DNA of 11,010 nt from Ochromonadaceae sp. CCMP2298 (GCA_026770595.1 MU634630.1:1-11010); one strand, 5' to 3'. Numbered from the stretch's first letter, positions 1-8,113 are shown. A program made the numbers and translations. The notes: generated by a model from the sequence alone, not told the origin.

Positions 1-50
1 CCCCTATCCCCCTTCACCCTCTTCCCTTTCCCCCTCCCCCTGCCCTGCAG

Positions 51-365
51 ATCCCTGAGACAGAGAGGTCTCGTCGCTTCGACGTAAGTTACGGCTTCCC
101 CCGCGTCACACTTAGCAGCGCAGTCGCCGCAGCAGCAGCAACAGCAGCAGCGACGACAGCAGGGGCAGCAGGGGCAGCAGCAGGCACACCAGTAACCGCG
201 GGTAGTCTCACTACTACTACCAACCTCACCACCACAGCCCCCTCTGCCTCTGCCTCTGCCTCTGGCGCCTCTGTGGCGGTGTCGGCCCCTCAGTGCTTGA
301 TGAGCATCTGCATAGACGCAGTAGGTGTTAAGGCCAAGGAGGCACTCACCGTTTCCTTTCTGTAA
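51..365 (+). CDS. 3' terminal exon of an unrecognised gene entering from the left edge (partial)
   Basis: A pyrimidine-rich tract ending in CTGCAG (to position 50) makes a good splice acceptor. From 51 one frame stays open for 104 codons to a TAA at 363-365; the other two frames stop within about 12 codons. The product begins IPETERSRRFDVSYGFPRVTLSSAV, passes through an Ala/Thr then Ser/Ala low-complexity stretch, and ends in an ordinary mixed tail, SICIDAVGVKAKEALTVSFL. I do not recognise the family. The upstream frame is also open to the left edge, so 51 could be internal to a longer exon. A strong internal donor (GTAAGT at 84) and an acceptor (CCTCAG at 288-293) would remove 210 bp in frame, joining FD directly to CLMS; this is an alternative model. 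The gene converges on the minus-strand gene ending at 849. Confidence 0.55.
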   Translation: MPETERSRRFDVSYGFPRVTLSSAVAAAAATAAATTAGAAGAAAGTPVTAGSLTTTTNLTTTAPSASASASGASVAVSAPQCLMSICIDAVGVKAKEALTVSFL

Positions 366-848
366 GCCCCTAACTACCCTCTAACTACCCTCTAACTTCC
401 TCTGAAGCGTCCATATGAGGTCCTCCTCCAATACAGGCGCTGCCACTCATAAGTGACACACAGTATCGGTAGAGAGCAGGGGTACACAGGGGGCAGAAAA
501 GGGGACAGAAAGGAGACAGAAAAGGGGACAGAAAGCAGGGGGTAGTAGCGGACAGTGGTACAGGTAGGAAGTAGGAATCTGTTTAAAATGTGAGTAGCCA
601 AACAGAGCATATTGGGTTTTAAGGGGTTTGGAAGTGGGTTTTAAGGGATCTTCCCGAGTGGTTTTTTAATTACATGGTCCGACCGCAAAGTGGGAAGAAA
701 TGATTCAAATTACAATATTCTACTTGTACTATGGTGCTGTTGGATGGTTCGTATATAAGGAAAAGGCTGAAAGAGATACAGAGGCATACCTGTACTCTTT
801 ACTCGTGTACTCTTACGCGCTCTATAAATACGCTAACCCTGTTCCAGG
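366..848. other. Intergenic gap between two convergent genes
   Basis: This stretch lies between the stop codons of two genes that face each other, so it should hold both 3' untranslated regions. It contains small purine- or pyrimidine-rich repeats and AT-rich DNA. A short plus-strand frame at 700-912 overlaps the 3' end of the minus-strand gene and has no coding character. No AATAAA, RNA gene or element end was seen. Confidence 0.6.
370..647. repeat. Cluster of short direct repeats in the convergent 3' gap
   Basis: Three kinds are visible. An 11-bp unit CTAACTACCCT occurs at 370-380 and 381-391, followed by a diverged third copy. A purine unit close to GGGGACAGAAA recurs about four times between 489 and 534. 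GGGTTTTAAGGG occurs exactly at 614-625 and 636-647. They look like replication-slippage products and suggest no specific function. Confidence 0.7.
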
Positions 849-3800
849 TCACGTGGCCATCATGCCCAAGCGCAGCTTCTGCATTTTCCGCAGATACCCG
901 TCTCTCTCGTGAGCAGCAGCCCCGGGCAGCGGCTGCCCACCCTGTCCCTGCCCCCTCGCCCCAATACCCGCACCAGCACCTGTGAATGACCCCCCCATCT
1001 GCACCTGCGTGTGCGTGTGCATCTGCGCGGGCGCGGGAGGCACGGAGGGGGAGGTGTAGGCACTTGCCGTTACTGACTCAAAGGGATTTACATACCTCCT
1101 ATCCCCCGCCCCCCCACCACCACCAACCAGGCCGATATTCGCCCCTCGGAGGTACTGCAAGGCACTGCCCTCTGCGGGCCTGCGCAGAGGCATGCCGGAT
1201 GCCTGCTGTACGTACTGTGTGGCGTCGCCTGAGGGGGCGTAGGGGGAGCGGTATCCACTGGGCCCCCCCTCGGGAGCATAGGGGGTGGGGGCATAGGGAG
1301 CATAGGGGGCAGAAGGTGTTTTAGGATCGAAGTCGAGCGCTGCGGGGGGTGCAGATGCGTGGTGCGGGTAGGGAGCTTGGAACTGTACCTGCCTACCTAC
1401 CCCCCCAATACCCCCCATACCCCCCATACCACCCCCCATCCCCATATTGCCCATATCACTGGGCTGGTGGTAGCTGCGGAAGGCTTGCTCCCTCTGCCGT
1501 AGCTGCTCATCGGTCGGAGCCCGCACCAAAACGGGATTCCCAGGGGACCCTACGCCCCCTACGCCCCCACCCATGCCCATACCCGAGCGGTAGCGGCTAC
1601 GTGGGTCGAACAGAGAGGGGGGGTAGTTGTCACGCAGGTAGGCGTCCGTGGCCTGCAGATGCTGCGTGGGGGGTCGGGCAGTGGAGGCTGAGGGAACGAC
1701 GCCAGAGGAAGCGGCCTGCGCTAGTGACACGTCCCCCCACGCCCCCGCCCCCGTACCTACACCAGCCCCCGCCCGCAGGGGCAGCGTGTTCGCCGAAGCG
1801 GTGGGCAGAAACTGATCCCTGAATAGGTAGTTACTCTTTCTGTCGTCTACGCCCAGTACCGCGTCGAGGGCCTCAAGCTCCCTACGCATAGCTAATGGCG
1901 CCACGACTGAGGCGTGCTTGAGGGCGGGGGACATTGCAGAGGGTAGGGGAGGGGCGGTGGGGGCAGGGGCAGTGGGGTAAGGGGTAGTGGGGTAAGGGGC
2001 AGTGGCGGCGGAGGTGGTGGGGGTAGGAGCAGTAGGGGCAGGGGCAGGAGCAGTAGGGGAAGTAGGGGTGAGAGTGACGGCGGGGGCGGGGGCTGGGGGG
2101 GCTCCAGTGACTGTGTGTGCTACTGCTGTGCTTATCACCGCTTCCACCATGTCGACCGCCGCTTTGGCCGCCTGACCGGTCCCCTCACCCGCACTCGCTC
2201 CCACATCCGCCCCCACACCTGCACCCACACCTGCACCCACAGAATCGCCCTCTGCTGTCTTCTGCTCGCCAGAGGGGGTTCCCGCAGCAGCCGCAGTAGC
2301 AGCGGCAGTGGCAGCAGCAGTGACAGTGTCTGCAACCTCCTGCGCCTGAATCATCGCTGTAAACACCACCAGCGCTTGCCTTGCCGCAGCTTCTGCTACC
2401 TCCCTCACCCTCACATCCTCCCTCCCCTCCCTCTCTCTCTCCCGTCCCTCCCGCGCAAGCTCCAAAGTCCGCGCGTCCGCCTCTGCCTCCTCTCTAGCTG
2501 ACCAGCTGGCCGCGCTATACGCACTCGGCACATAACCCCCCTGCCCCTCAGGCCCCCCAGCAGGCCCCCACTCCCCCCCCTCAGACCTCTCAGGCAGGCG
2601 GCTGGCGAGCGTCTGCATTGCCACATTCAGCGCACTGGAAATGCCCCTCGCCACCCCAAATAGATTATCATGCACTAGTTCGGGGTAGGGGTTGAACAAC
2701 ACCCGGGTGTCTTGAGTGGCCTTTAGGTGTGCTTCCTCCTGAACAAGTAATGGGGGGGATGAGTCATACATACATATATAAATAGTATATTTACATACCT
2801 GGCTGTGGTAGTAGTCCTCAAGACCCCAGTAGTTTTGGGGGACGCGGGTGAGGGTGCTCATAGGACCCGCACCGGCGGGATAGGGGTGGGGGTGGAGGGA
2901 ATAGGGACCGCTTGAGTACTGCCCCTGCCCCTGCCCCTGCATCTGTCCCTGCCGCTGCATCTGCCCCTGCATTTGCCCCTGCATCTGTCCCTGCCGCTGC
3001 ATCTGTCCATAAGGCAGCGCCCCCATCCCCGCCGCCGGCACCGACGTAAACCTCTCAGGTGTCGGGTTGACCGCTCCATGCAGTGCATCCAACTGTCGCA
3101 TCCTGGGAGGCGTCCGAATTGTATAAACAAAAAGAGTATGAAATGGGTTGAAGAAGAAAAAAAAACAGTTAGCGTATGTGTGTTCGAGGTGAAAAGACAA
3201 GATTTGGTCCAAGGAATCATTATAAAAAGACGTCTTTTATGTCATTCGGACACCTACCTGCCCCCCAAAGAGGTCCTTAAAGCGCGCATTTTGTGCATAA
3301 CCTGGTCCGCCGCGCCCATCTCCCTGTCCACAGCTGTCTGCATCAGCCCCACTCCCTGTGCGAAGCCCACCCCATCCCCCATGCCCATTTGAGCGCCCCC
3401 TGCTAAGCCCTGTAGGGGGCGCGTACCTTGGGGTCGGGTGTACGGCAACTGTGCGGATGCATTTATGGCTCCTAGCAGCGCTGTGGGGGTAGGTGGAGTG
3501 GTAGTGGGGACAGGGGCAGTGGGAGAAGCGCCGGGAGCAGTGGGGGCAATACCAGTGTGTGCTGACGCCGCAGCAGCAGCAGCCGCAAACGCAGCAAGAG
3601 CAGCAGCAGCAGCCGCGCCAGGCGCTCCCTCTGCCGACGCATCAGGGCTTAGTGGTTGTCGGAAGTGCGGGAAGGGGCTGTCCTCATTTGTCACATTGGA
3701 GTTGTCGCTCATTCGCAGCAACGCCTCCTCGTCCGACGTCAGCGCCACTCCACCCCCGTCTGCACCTGCACCCATACCTGCACCCGCACCCTGGGCCACA

Positions 3801-5399
3801 CCTGTACCCCCCACTACCCCCGCCCCCGGCCCTGCCCCTGACCCCAGTCCAGCCCCTCCCCCCGCCCCCACCTGCCTGGAGGAGTACCCCCCCATGCCCC
3901 CCATACCCCCTATGCCCCCATCCCACACACCCATGTACTCCAGAGGATGGGAGGCAGGCATATCCAGCGCCAGCAGCTGCTTCGCTCGCAGTTCGTTCCT
4001 CCCAGCCTCCCTCATCTCCTCATCCCTCGTTTTCCGCTCCTAATAGTTAGTATAGGTAGTAGTAGGTAGTAATTGGGGGTTATTACAGATGATCACCAGT
4101 GAAGGAACATGGTGAGGGAGTAATTTGGGTAGTATAGATAGTATTGACAGTATAGGTAGTATAGGTGGTACCTTCTCCTCTTGATCCTCCTGCAGAAATT
4201 TGTCCCCAAAAATTGTCTGCAGCTCAAGCATATCCGAGCACAACTTGTGTAGTGTTTAATAGAAAGGGAGGGTTTAATAGTTAGTTGTGCCATTGGAGAG
4301 TTTTATAGTTAGGTCGTTTAGATGGTTTAATACACCGTAATATAAATATAGACGGGTTTAAATACACCTTAATACAAATATAGAGGGGTTTAAATACGAA
4401 TATATATATGTATATATATACCTTGTTAGTGATTTGCGGGATACTTTCCTCAACCCCTTCAGGAAAATACGTATCTCTGGGTGGGTGTAGGTGCTGCAAG
4501 CCTTTTAGCATTTCCTCTAGTTCTTTCGCGAGGTCTCCGGATGCCTTCTCGGTCTCCTCTTTGACCTCCTTGCCGTCCAATTTGAGGTCATTACGAAGCA
4601 GTCCACGGAATCCGGTGCTGCCGAGGGTGTCGGTGAATCCCCTGCCCCCCCCGCTCCTGTGCAGACTATCTCCCAGCCCCCCCATACCCATACCGCCAAA
4701 GCCCCCTCCCCCCGTACCGCCCATACCACCCCCCGGACCCCCACCGGCGGGAAATCTGCTGAAGTCCCTACTGGCTGCGGGGCTGTAGTTGCCGATGTTG
4801 TACTTGCGCAGCAGGTCGCCTGAGTCAGACAGACGCAACCCACCCCCACCGCCGCCCCCACCACGGGTTGCGGACTGTCTTTCCCCGCCGGAGCCCAGGC
4901 CCAGGCCCCCACCGCTGCCCGTGCTGCCACGCAGATCCCTGGCGCCCCCGCCCCCGCCCACTCTGTATGTGGGTGAGCGATCATAGGAGCGTTTGGGGTT
5001 CTCGAGACTGCGCGTGGGGTCGAAGTTGCCCAATTCCATGCGGTTGTTGGTCGCTCTGTCCTGCTCCTGCACCTCCCTTTCCAACTGTCGTATCTCTTCC
5101 TCGATTAACTCGTCCACGCCCATCGACGCCCCCAGCCGCCTCTCCTCGTAACTACCCCCCGCACGGCCCCCCCCTCCCCCCCCACCTCCCATAAAATCGT
5201 CAGAGGGCTGGCTGAGCGCTGGGTGTGGCTTGGGGGCCTGCGCGGTAGGTCCCACGGCCAGGGCGCGCGGCTCGTCCTCCTCCCACCATAATTTAGATGG
5301 TCCCTCCACACGCTTCTGCGCACGCTCCTCGCGCGATGTGGGCTTGCCCTCGCGGAACCTGCGGATCATCGCAGCGGCGGAGCTGTCCTCGGCCTCCAT
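849..5399 (-). CDS. Five-exon gene for a 1341-residue low-complexity protein with conserved-looking coiled islands; family not recognised
   Basis: Exons on the minus strand: 5399-4422, 4243-4172, 4039-3258, 3102-2799 and 2738-849. Donors are AAG|GTATAT, AAG|GTACCA, CAG|GTAGGT and CAG|GTATGT. All four introns end in AG, all phases agree (the third splits an Arg codon), and the exons total 4026 nt, exactly 1342 codons. The start ATG at 5399-5397 has A at -3 and G at +4. Residues 6-28 contain MIRRFREGKPTSREER followed by KLWWEEDE. Residues 90-118 (DELIEEEIRQLEREVQEQ) and about 285-375, across exons 1-3, are charged and probably helical. Between them are poly-Gly runs. A Met/Gln/Gly tract lies at 643-672, and exons 3 and 5 are Ala/Pro-rich. 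Further mixed-composition islands include VLFNPYPELVHDNLFGVARG (exon 5) and the C-terminus HERDGYLRKMQKLRLGMMAT. There is no signal peptide or membrane segment. A structural or scaffold role is only a guess. Long frames on the opposite strand are shadows of the composition. Confidence 0.8.
2739..2798 (-). other. 60-bp intron 4, in frame and free of stops
   Basis: The donor is CAG|GTATGT and the acceptor TTGTTCAG|GAGG, with AT-rich sequence between. Both junctions fall between codons (phase 0). The 60 bp contain no in-frame stop, so retention would insert 20 residues, including VCKYTIYICMYDSS, that are unlike the flanking protein. The strong splice sites and odd composition argue that it is a real intron. 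Confidence 0.75.
2919..3008 (-). repeat. Met/Gln/Gly-coding minisatellite in exon 4
   Basis: It encodes residues 643-672 of the minus-strand protein as repeated GQMQ and RQGQ blocks. The DNA is an imperfect CAG-ATG-CAG-rich array with roughly 12- to 18-bp periodicity. It lies in the longest Gln-rich tract of the protein and is probably disordered and length-variable. Confidence 0.75.
4040..4171 (-). other. Intron 2 with AGTATAGGT-type repeats
   Basis: On the minus strand the donor is AAG|GTACCACC and the acceptor CTATTAG|GAGCGG. The plus-strand text from about 4127 to 4168 is a run of imperfect AGTATAGGT or AGTATAGAT units, and related TAGTAGGTAGTA text sits near 4050-4070. The 132-bp length is not important for frame, because both junctions are phase 0. 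Confidence 0.7.
4332..4395. repeat. Two tandem 32-bp units inside intron 1
   Basis: Positions 4332-4363 and 4364-4395 are the same 32-bp unit with three substitutions. They lie in intron 1 (4244-4421), which also ends next to its donor in an alternating TA tract (4401-4420). This looks like a recent local duplication in AT-rich intron DNA. Confidence 0.85.
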
Positions 5400-6078
5400 T
5401 GTGGGTTCTTAATGGATTAGAGACGAGACAGAGACGAGACTTTTAAGTCCAAGAACTGGATGCAATCGACAGCGCTTGCTTAACAGTGCTTTGCAATCAC
5501 AAACGACCGTCGCTATGAGAGGATTTGAGAGGGATGCCAGATTGTGGTGAGGAATGGGAGAAGATCAAGAGCTGCAAAGCAGGAGCAGAGGCTTTGCTTT
5601 CGAAACTTTTCAAAACGCAACGCCCCAACGGTCAAATCAAGGGGGAATGGCCCCAGACCTTCCTGATCCGTATCGTTTTTTGGTTTTTTTTCCTGGTTTG
5701 TATCATCTTTCCTGGTTTGTATCTGAAAACCCACTTTTTTGCTGTCCCTCCCTGCCAATGAGGGTGACAATTAGGGCTCGCGTCAATTGAATCGATTAGG
5801 GCTCGCACCAAGTGAATTAGGGGTGGCGCCGCAGGCATGGGGTCGTTCTCGCGCAGTCACCCTCGAACCTAGGGCTCGCGCAGTCACCCTGTGACCTAGG
5901 GCTCGCGCAGTCGCCCTGTGACCCTAGGGCTGGACACGGGAAAACCCAGTTTCAAAAGTGGGTTTTGGAAAATTTGATACGCCGCAGGAATTTTTTGTCA
6001 AAAATGATACACTGCAGGAATCTCCCTGGAGTGGCCCCCTCTGAATTTGGCTTCTTTCTTCCCTGCCAAATTTTTTTG
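5400..6078. other. Upstream region of the minus-strand gene, then repeat-rich DNA
   Basis: No convincing gene is seen. Just upstream of the minus-strand start, AGAGACGAGAC is repeated exactly (5419-5429, 5430-5440). TTTCCTGGTTTGTATC occurs exactly at 5689-5704 and 5708-5723. A 27-bp tandem array occupies 5848-5929. AAAACCCA at 5941-5948 can pair with TGGGTTTT at 5960-5967. GATAC..GCAGGAAT is repeated near 5979 and 6008. The text CCCTGCCAA recurs near 5751, 6062 and 6100, suggesting decayed element fragments. Short frames at 5525-5790 look random. Confidence 0.5.
5772..5929. repeat. 27-bp tandem repeat with TAGGGCTCGC core
   Basis: Three clear units of 27, 27 and 28 bp (5848-5874, 5875-5901, 5902-5929) begin CTCGCGCAGTCACCCT and end CCTAGGG. 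Degenerate upstream copies of the TTAGGGCTCGC core start at 5771 and 5796. The GGGCTCGCGCAGTC text does not match any RNA gene I know. Confidence 0.85.
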
Positions 6079-6547
6079 GATTCCTTGGTTCGGCCCCCCC
6101 CTGCCAAAATGAGAGGAGGTCCCGTGGGTCTTTTTCCGTGTTTAGGCGCTGATTGACCTGTCGCAAAAGTGCAAAACGACTCACATAGGAATGCATATAA
6201 CTCTTTCTAGATTGCCTACTACGACACGTGAAGGAAATTGATTCTAGTAATTATGGTATTTCTTTCCATTCATAGAATTTTTCTGTACGGCTGTTGTGGC
6301 TAAGAAACGTGCATACATCAGCCACAACAGCCTTACAGAAAAATTCTATCATTGGAAAGATGTGCAATACCATAATTACTAGTATCAATTTCCTTCACGT
6401 GTCGTAGTAGGCAATCTAGAAAGAGTTATATGCATTCCTATGTGAGTCGTTTTGCACTTTTGCGACAGGTCAATCAGCGCCTAAACATGGAAAAACACCA
6501 AAAAAGACCCGACGGGACCTAAAGGCAGAGGGACGAACCAAGGATTC
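6079..6547. mobile_element. 469-bp foldback (near-perfect inverted repeat), MITE-like
   Basis: The left arm runs 6079-6300 and the right arm 6321-6547, around a 20-nt loop (6301-6320). The middle section, 6141-6242 against 6384-6485, pairs over 102 bases without a mismatch. The inner section carries a few substitutions and a 5-nt insertion. The outer sections match in blocks (GATTCCTTGGTTCG at 6079 against 6534-6547, and the GGTCCCG block) with indels. No open reading frame of note lies inside. No target-site duplication was found. A foldback MITE is the simplest reading; an inverted-duplication origin is possible. Confidence 0.8.
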
Positions 6548-6648
6548 TCCCCTTACCGTCCCCTTCCCTATTTAAGTGCCGGTTTTCCCTCCAGGATGAA
6601 CTCAAGCGCTCAAACTTGTGGCAGCAAACCTGGGAATTGAAAAAAAAA

Positions 6649-6717
6649 ATGTTCATGAATTAGCAGTAACGGCGCGTATTCAAAAATACATGTTCACGAA
6701 AATAGCAGTAACGGCGC
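6649..6717. repeat. Direct repeat of about 27 bp near the left end of the TIR element
   Basis: Positions 6649-6675 and 6690-6717 both read ATGTTCA(T/C)GAA..TAGCAGTAACGGCGC. The copies are separated by 14 bp. The paired copies could be protein-binding sites within the element, or a simple duplication. Confidence 0.8.
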
Positions 6718-6785
6718 CAATATGATGATACAAGATTAAGCGGCTATTTAGTATGGTCCCCACAGAAAATAAGGAAAACCGGCTC

Positions 6786-6850
6786 TTAAGCATTTTTGTT
6801 TTTTCCCAATTTTAAGCAATGGAAAGTGATCCATTTCCCAATTTTAAGCA
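6786..6850 (+). repeat. Left subterminal TTAAGCA motif cluster
   Basis: Exact TTAAGCA occurs at 6786-6792, 6812-6818 and 6844-6850, the last two within CCCAATTTTAAGCAA. A variant CTAAGCA lies just downstream. Spacing is 26 and 32 bp. Clustered subterminal motifs of this kind are transposase-binding sites in several DNA transposon families; that role is inferred here. Confidence 0.7.
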
Positions 6851-6944
6851 ACTGGACGGTTTGGGTTTTCCGAGCTAAGCACCTGGGAAGGTCCCTTTTC
6901 ATTATTGACATGTTTTGTTTCTAAATTTTGCAAAAAGGCCACAA

Positions 6945-7607
6945 ATGGGATACTGGGAATACTCCAAAAACCACTTTAGGGTCAAAACCCCAAAAAGGTG
7001 GCGTTTCTCTGGATCGATGATCCAGAGGCTGAGCTCGAAAAAATGCGGGCAAAGCCCCCCACGCCAGACCGAGCCAGAGCACCCTCAGACACTGTGGGTT
7101 GTTTATATTCGCTGTGCGTGCAGAGCCCCCACCCACCTGTGCCGACTGGCTCAGGTGGCTGGGAGCTGGGAGCTGCGATCTGGGAGCTGGGAGCTTGGAG
7201 GAGGAGATGCGATCGAACCCCGGACGGCGAAGGAGACGAAGACAGCGGCGGCGAGGAAAAAGGAGCTGGAAAAACAGATTAGGGCTGTTCGTAAGGTAAC
7301 AAGGAGAGCAGTAATAGGTGAAGTAGTAGTAGACGTGGTAGCAAAGTTGGTAGGAGAGGTGGTAGCAGAGATAATAGCAGAGATAGCAGCAGCAAAGATA
7401 GCAGCAGCTGAGGTAGCAGCAGCAGTGGTAGTAGCAGCAGAGGAAGTAGCAGCAGAGGTAGCAGCAGCTGAGGTAGCAGCAGCAAAGGTAGCAGCAGCAG
7501 AGGTAGCAGCAGCTGAGGAAGCTGTAACAGGTCGTTCCAAACGAGTTCGGAAGGGGAAGGACCCTGAGGAATGGTCGCGCTCCGTAAATGTCCGCTGGGA
7601 CAAGTAA
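6945..7607 (+). CDS. Ala-rich open reading frame inside the TIR element (doubtful gene)
   Basis: The first ATG in this frame is at 6945, giving 220 residues to the TAA at 7605; the frame is open without an ATG from 6915. Residues about 70-90 come from a TGGGAGC-type DNA repeat and read GSWELRSGSWELGGG. A basic, helical stretch follows (KETKTAAARKKELEKQIRAVRKVTRRA), then a long run of AAAEV/AAAKV pentads, then a charged tail, SKRVRKGKDPEEWSRSVNVRWDK. There is no transposase motif, zinc finger or DDE signature. The frame lies wholly between the TIRs, so it may be captured or passenger sequence. Much of its openness comes from stop-poor repeats, so it may not be translated. Confidence 0.3.
   Translation: MGYWEYSKNHFRVKTPKRWRFSGSMIQRLSSKKCGQSPPRQTEPEHPQTLWVVYIRCACRAPTHLCRLAQVAGSWELRSGSWELGGGDAIEPRTAKETKTAAARKKELEKQIRAVRKVTRRAVIGEVVVDVVAKLVGEVVAEIIAEIAAAKIAAAEVAAAVVVAAEEVAAEVAAAEVAAAKVAAAEVAAAEEAVTGRSKRVRKGKDPEEWSRSVNVRWDK
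7319..7522 (+). repeat. GAGGTAGCAGCAGC-type minisatellite coding AAAEV pentads
   Basis: The array is built from imperfect 12- to 15-bp units with the core GTAGCAGCAGC. In the plus-strand frame it reads A-A-A-(E/K)-(V/I). In the other strand it gives Tyr/Cys/Leu-rich or Leu-rich frames, which I discount as shadows. Confidence 0.8.
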
Positions 7608-7626
7608 AGTAGAAAATTTTCCGAAT

Positions 7627-7775
7627 TTAAGCAATGAAATAAGCAATTTTAGCAACATTTCCATATTTAAGCAATGAAGTCATATTGGAAGATCCAAATT
7701 TAAGCAATAGTGGTCAGGTCTGGCTCCGAATTAAGCATTTCTTTACTCAAAGTTTCCGGTTCCGAACTTTAAGCA
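7627..7775 (+). repeat. Right subterminal TTAAGCA motif cluster
   Basis: Exact TTAAGCA occurs at 7627, 7667, 7700, 7731 and 7769, spaced 31 to 40 bp. Several sit in the longer context TCCGAA(T)TTAAGCAAT. The last leads into the palindrome AAGCAATTGCTT, which abuts the right TIR. The orientation is the same as in the left cluster rather than mirrored. Confidence 0.75.
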
Positions 7776-7923
7776 ATTGCTTAAATAGGGAAGGGGACGG
7801 TAGGTGTTGAGAGTCGACTGGGTTAATCTGAGGGAATCAGGGAACGATATGAGTGGTGCTGCGCGAAGGGTGTGATGGCTCGAAGGTTGAATGCTGTTCT
7901 ACTCAATGTCTGTTAATCAAAGA

Positions 7924-8073
7924 TTAGATCAACGCTTCCACGCACACCCGCAGCTGCAAACGCTGTGCTGACTCCGGCTCGGATAGCGCGGGGTCACAGT
8001 CGGATGCAGGCAACGACGCCACCACCACATTCCGCGACGCAGCCCACCGCCGCATCAAGCGCGTCAAGGGATC
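7924..8073 (-). CDS. Candidate 3' terminal exon of an unrecognised minus-strand gene
   Basis: After a possible acceptor (ATTGAG|GATCCC), the frame reads DPLTRLMRRWAASRNVVVASLPASDCDPALSEPESAQRLQLRVCVEALI and stops with TAA at 7926-7924. Third codon positions are strongly G/C and the composition is that of an ordinary globular protein, unlike the repeat-coded residues that follow if the frame is extended upstream to 8322. That extension encodes LHPLHILHP repeats from a minisatellite and is probably intron. I do not recognise the family. The TIR element ends about 120 bp downstream of this stop. The acceptor is weak, with a poor pyrimidine tract directly before the AG. Confidence 0.4.
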   Translation of the reverse strand, partial: DPLTRLMRRWAASRNVVVASLPASDCDPALSEPESAQRLQLRVCVEALI

Positions 8074-8113
8074 CTCAATGTCATGCGTGAGTGTCAGGTG
8101 AGTGAGGAAAACG

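Larger units (their letters stand above)
6554..7802. mobile_element. 1.25-kb DNA-transposon-like element with perfect 23-bp TIRs
   Basis: Positions 6554-6576 (TACCGTCCCCTTCCC... ending TTTAAG) are the exact reverse complement of 7780-7802. If the terminal TA at each end is the duplicated target, the element proper is 6556-7800 with 21-bp TIRs starting CCGTCCCC. TA duplication would fit the Tc1/mariner group, but this is only suggestive. Subterminal DNA carries eight TTAAGCA motifs, all in one orientation. No recognisable transposase is encoded, so it is probably non-autonomous. It starts 6 bp after the foldback. Confidence 0.75.

Noticed and set aside
700-985. Plus-strand small frames across the 3' end of the minus-strand gene
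   Set aside because: They start in AT-rich intergenic DNA, run into the opposite coding strand and have no recognisable product.
1012-1098. Possible extra intron in exon 5 (GTATGT at 1096 on the minus strand, GCGCAG acceptor near 1012)
   Set aside because: Splicing would shift the frame and lose the credible C-terminus HERDGYLRKMQKLRLGMMAT; reading through keeps it.
2115-2501. Plus-strand frame opposite exon 5 of the minus-strand gene
   Set aside because: Low-complexity His/Thr/Cys and Arg/Ser runs mirror the Ala/Val-rich exon; the minus-strand model has matching splice phases and this one does not.
3438-4050. Plus-strand Ala/Pro- and Gln-rich frames opposite exon 3
   Set aside because: GC-rich, stop-poor composition opens several frames here; the minus-strand exon joins its neighbours in phase.
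5924-6196. Minus-strand frame of 90 codons overlapping the left part of the foldback
   Set aside because: It spans the edge of an inverted repeat and unrelated repeat DNA, and shows no domain or codon bias.
6921-7664. Long minus-strand Tyr/Cys/Leu-rich reading frame (247 codons)
   Set aside because: It is the reverse complement of the GTAGCAGCAGC minisatellite plus flanking DNA; the YCCCYLCC pattern is purely repeat-derived and the ends show no protein-like sequence.
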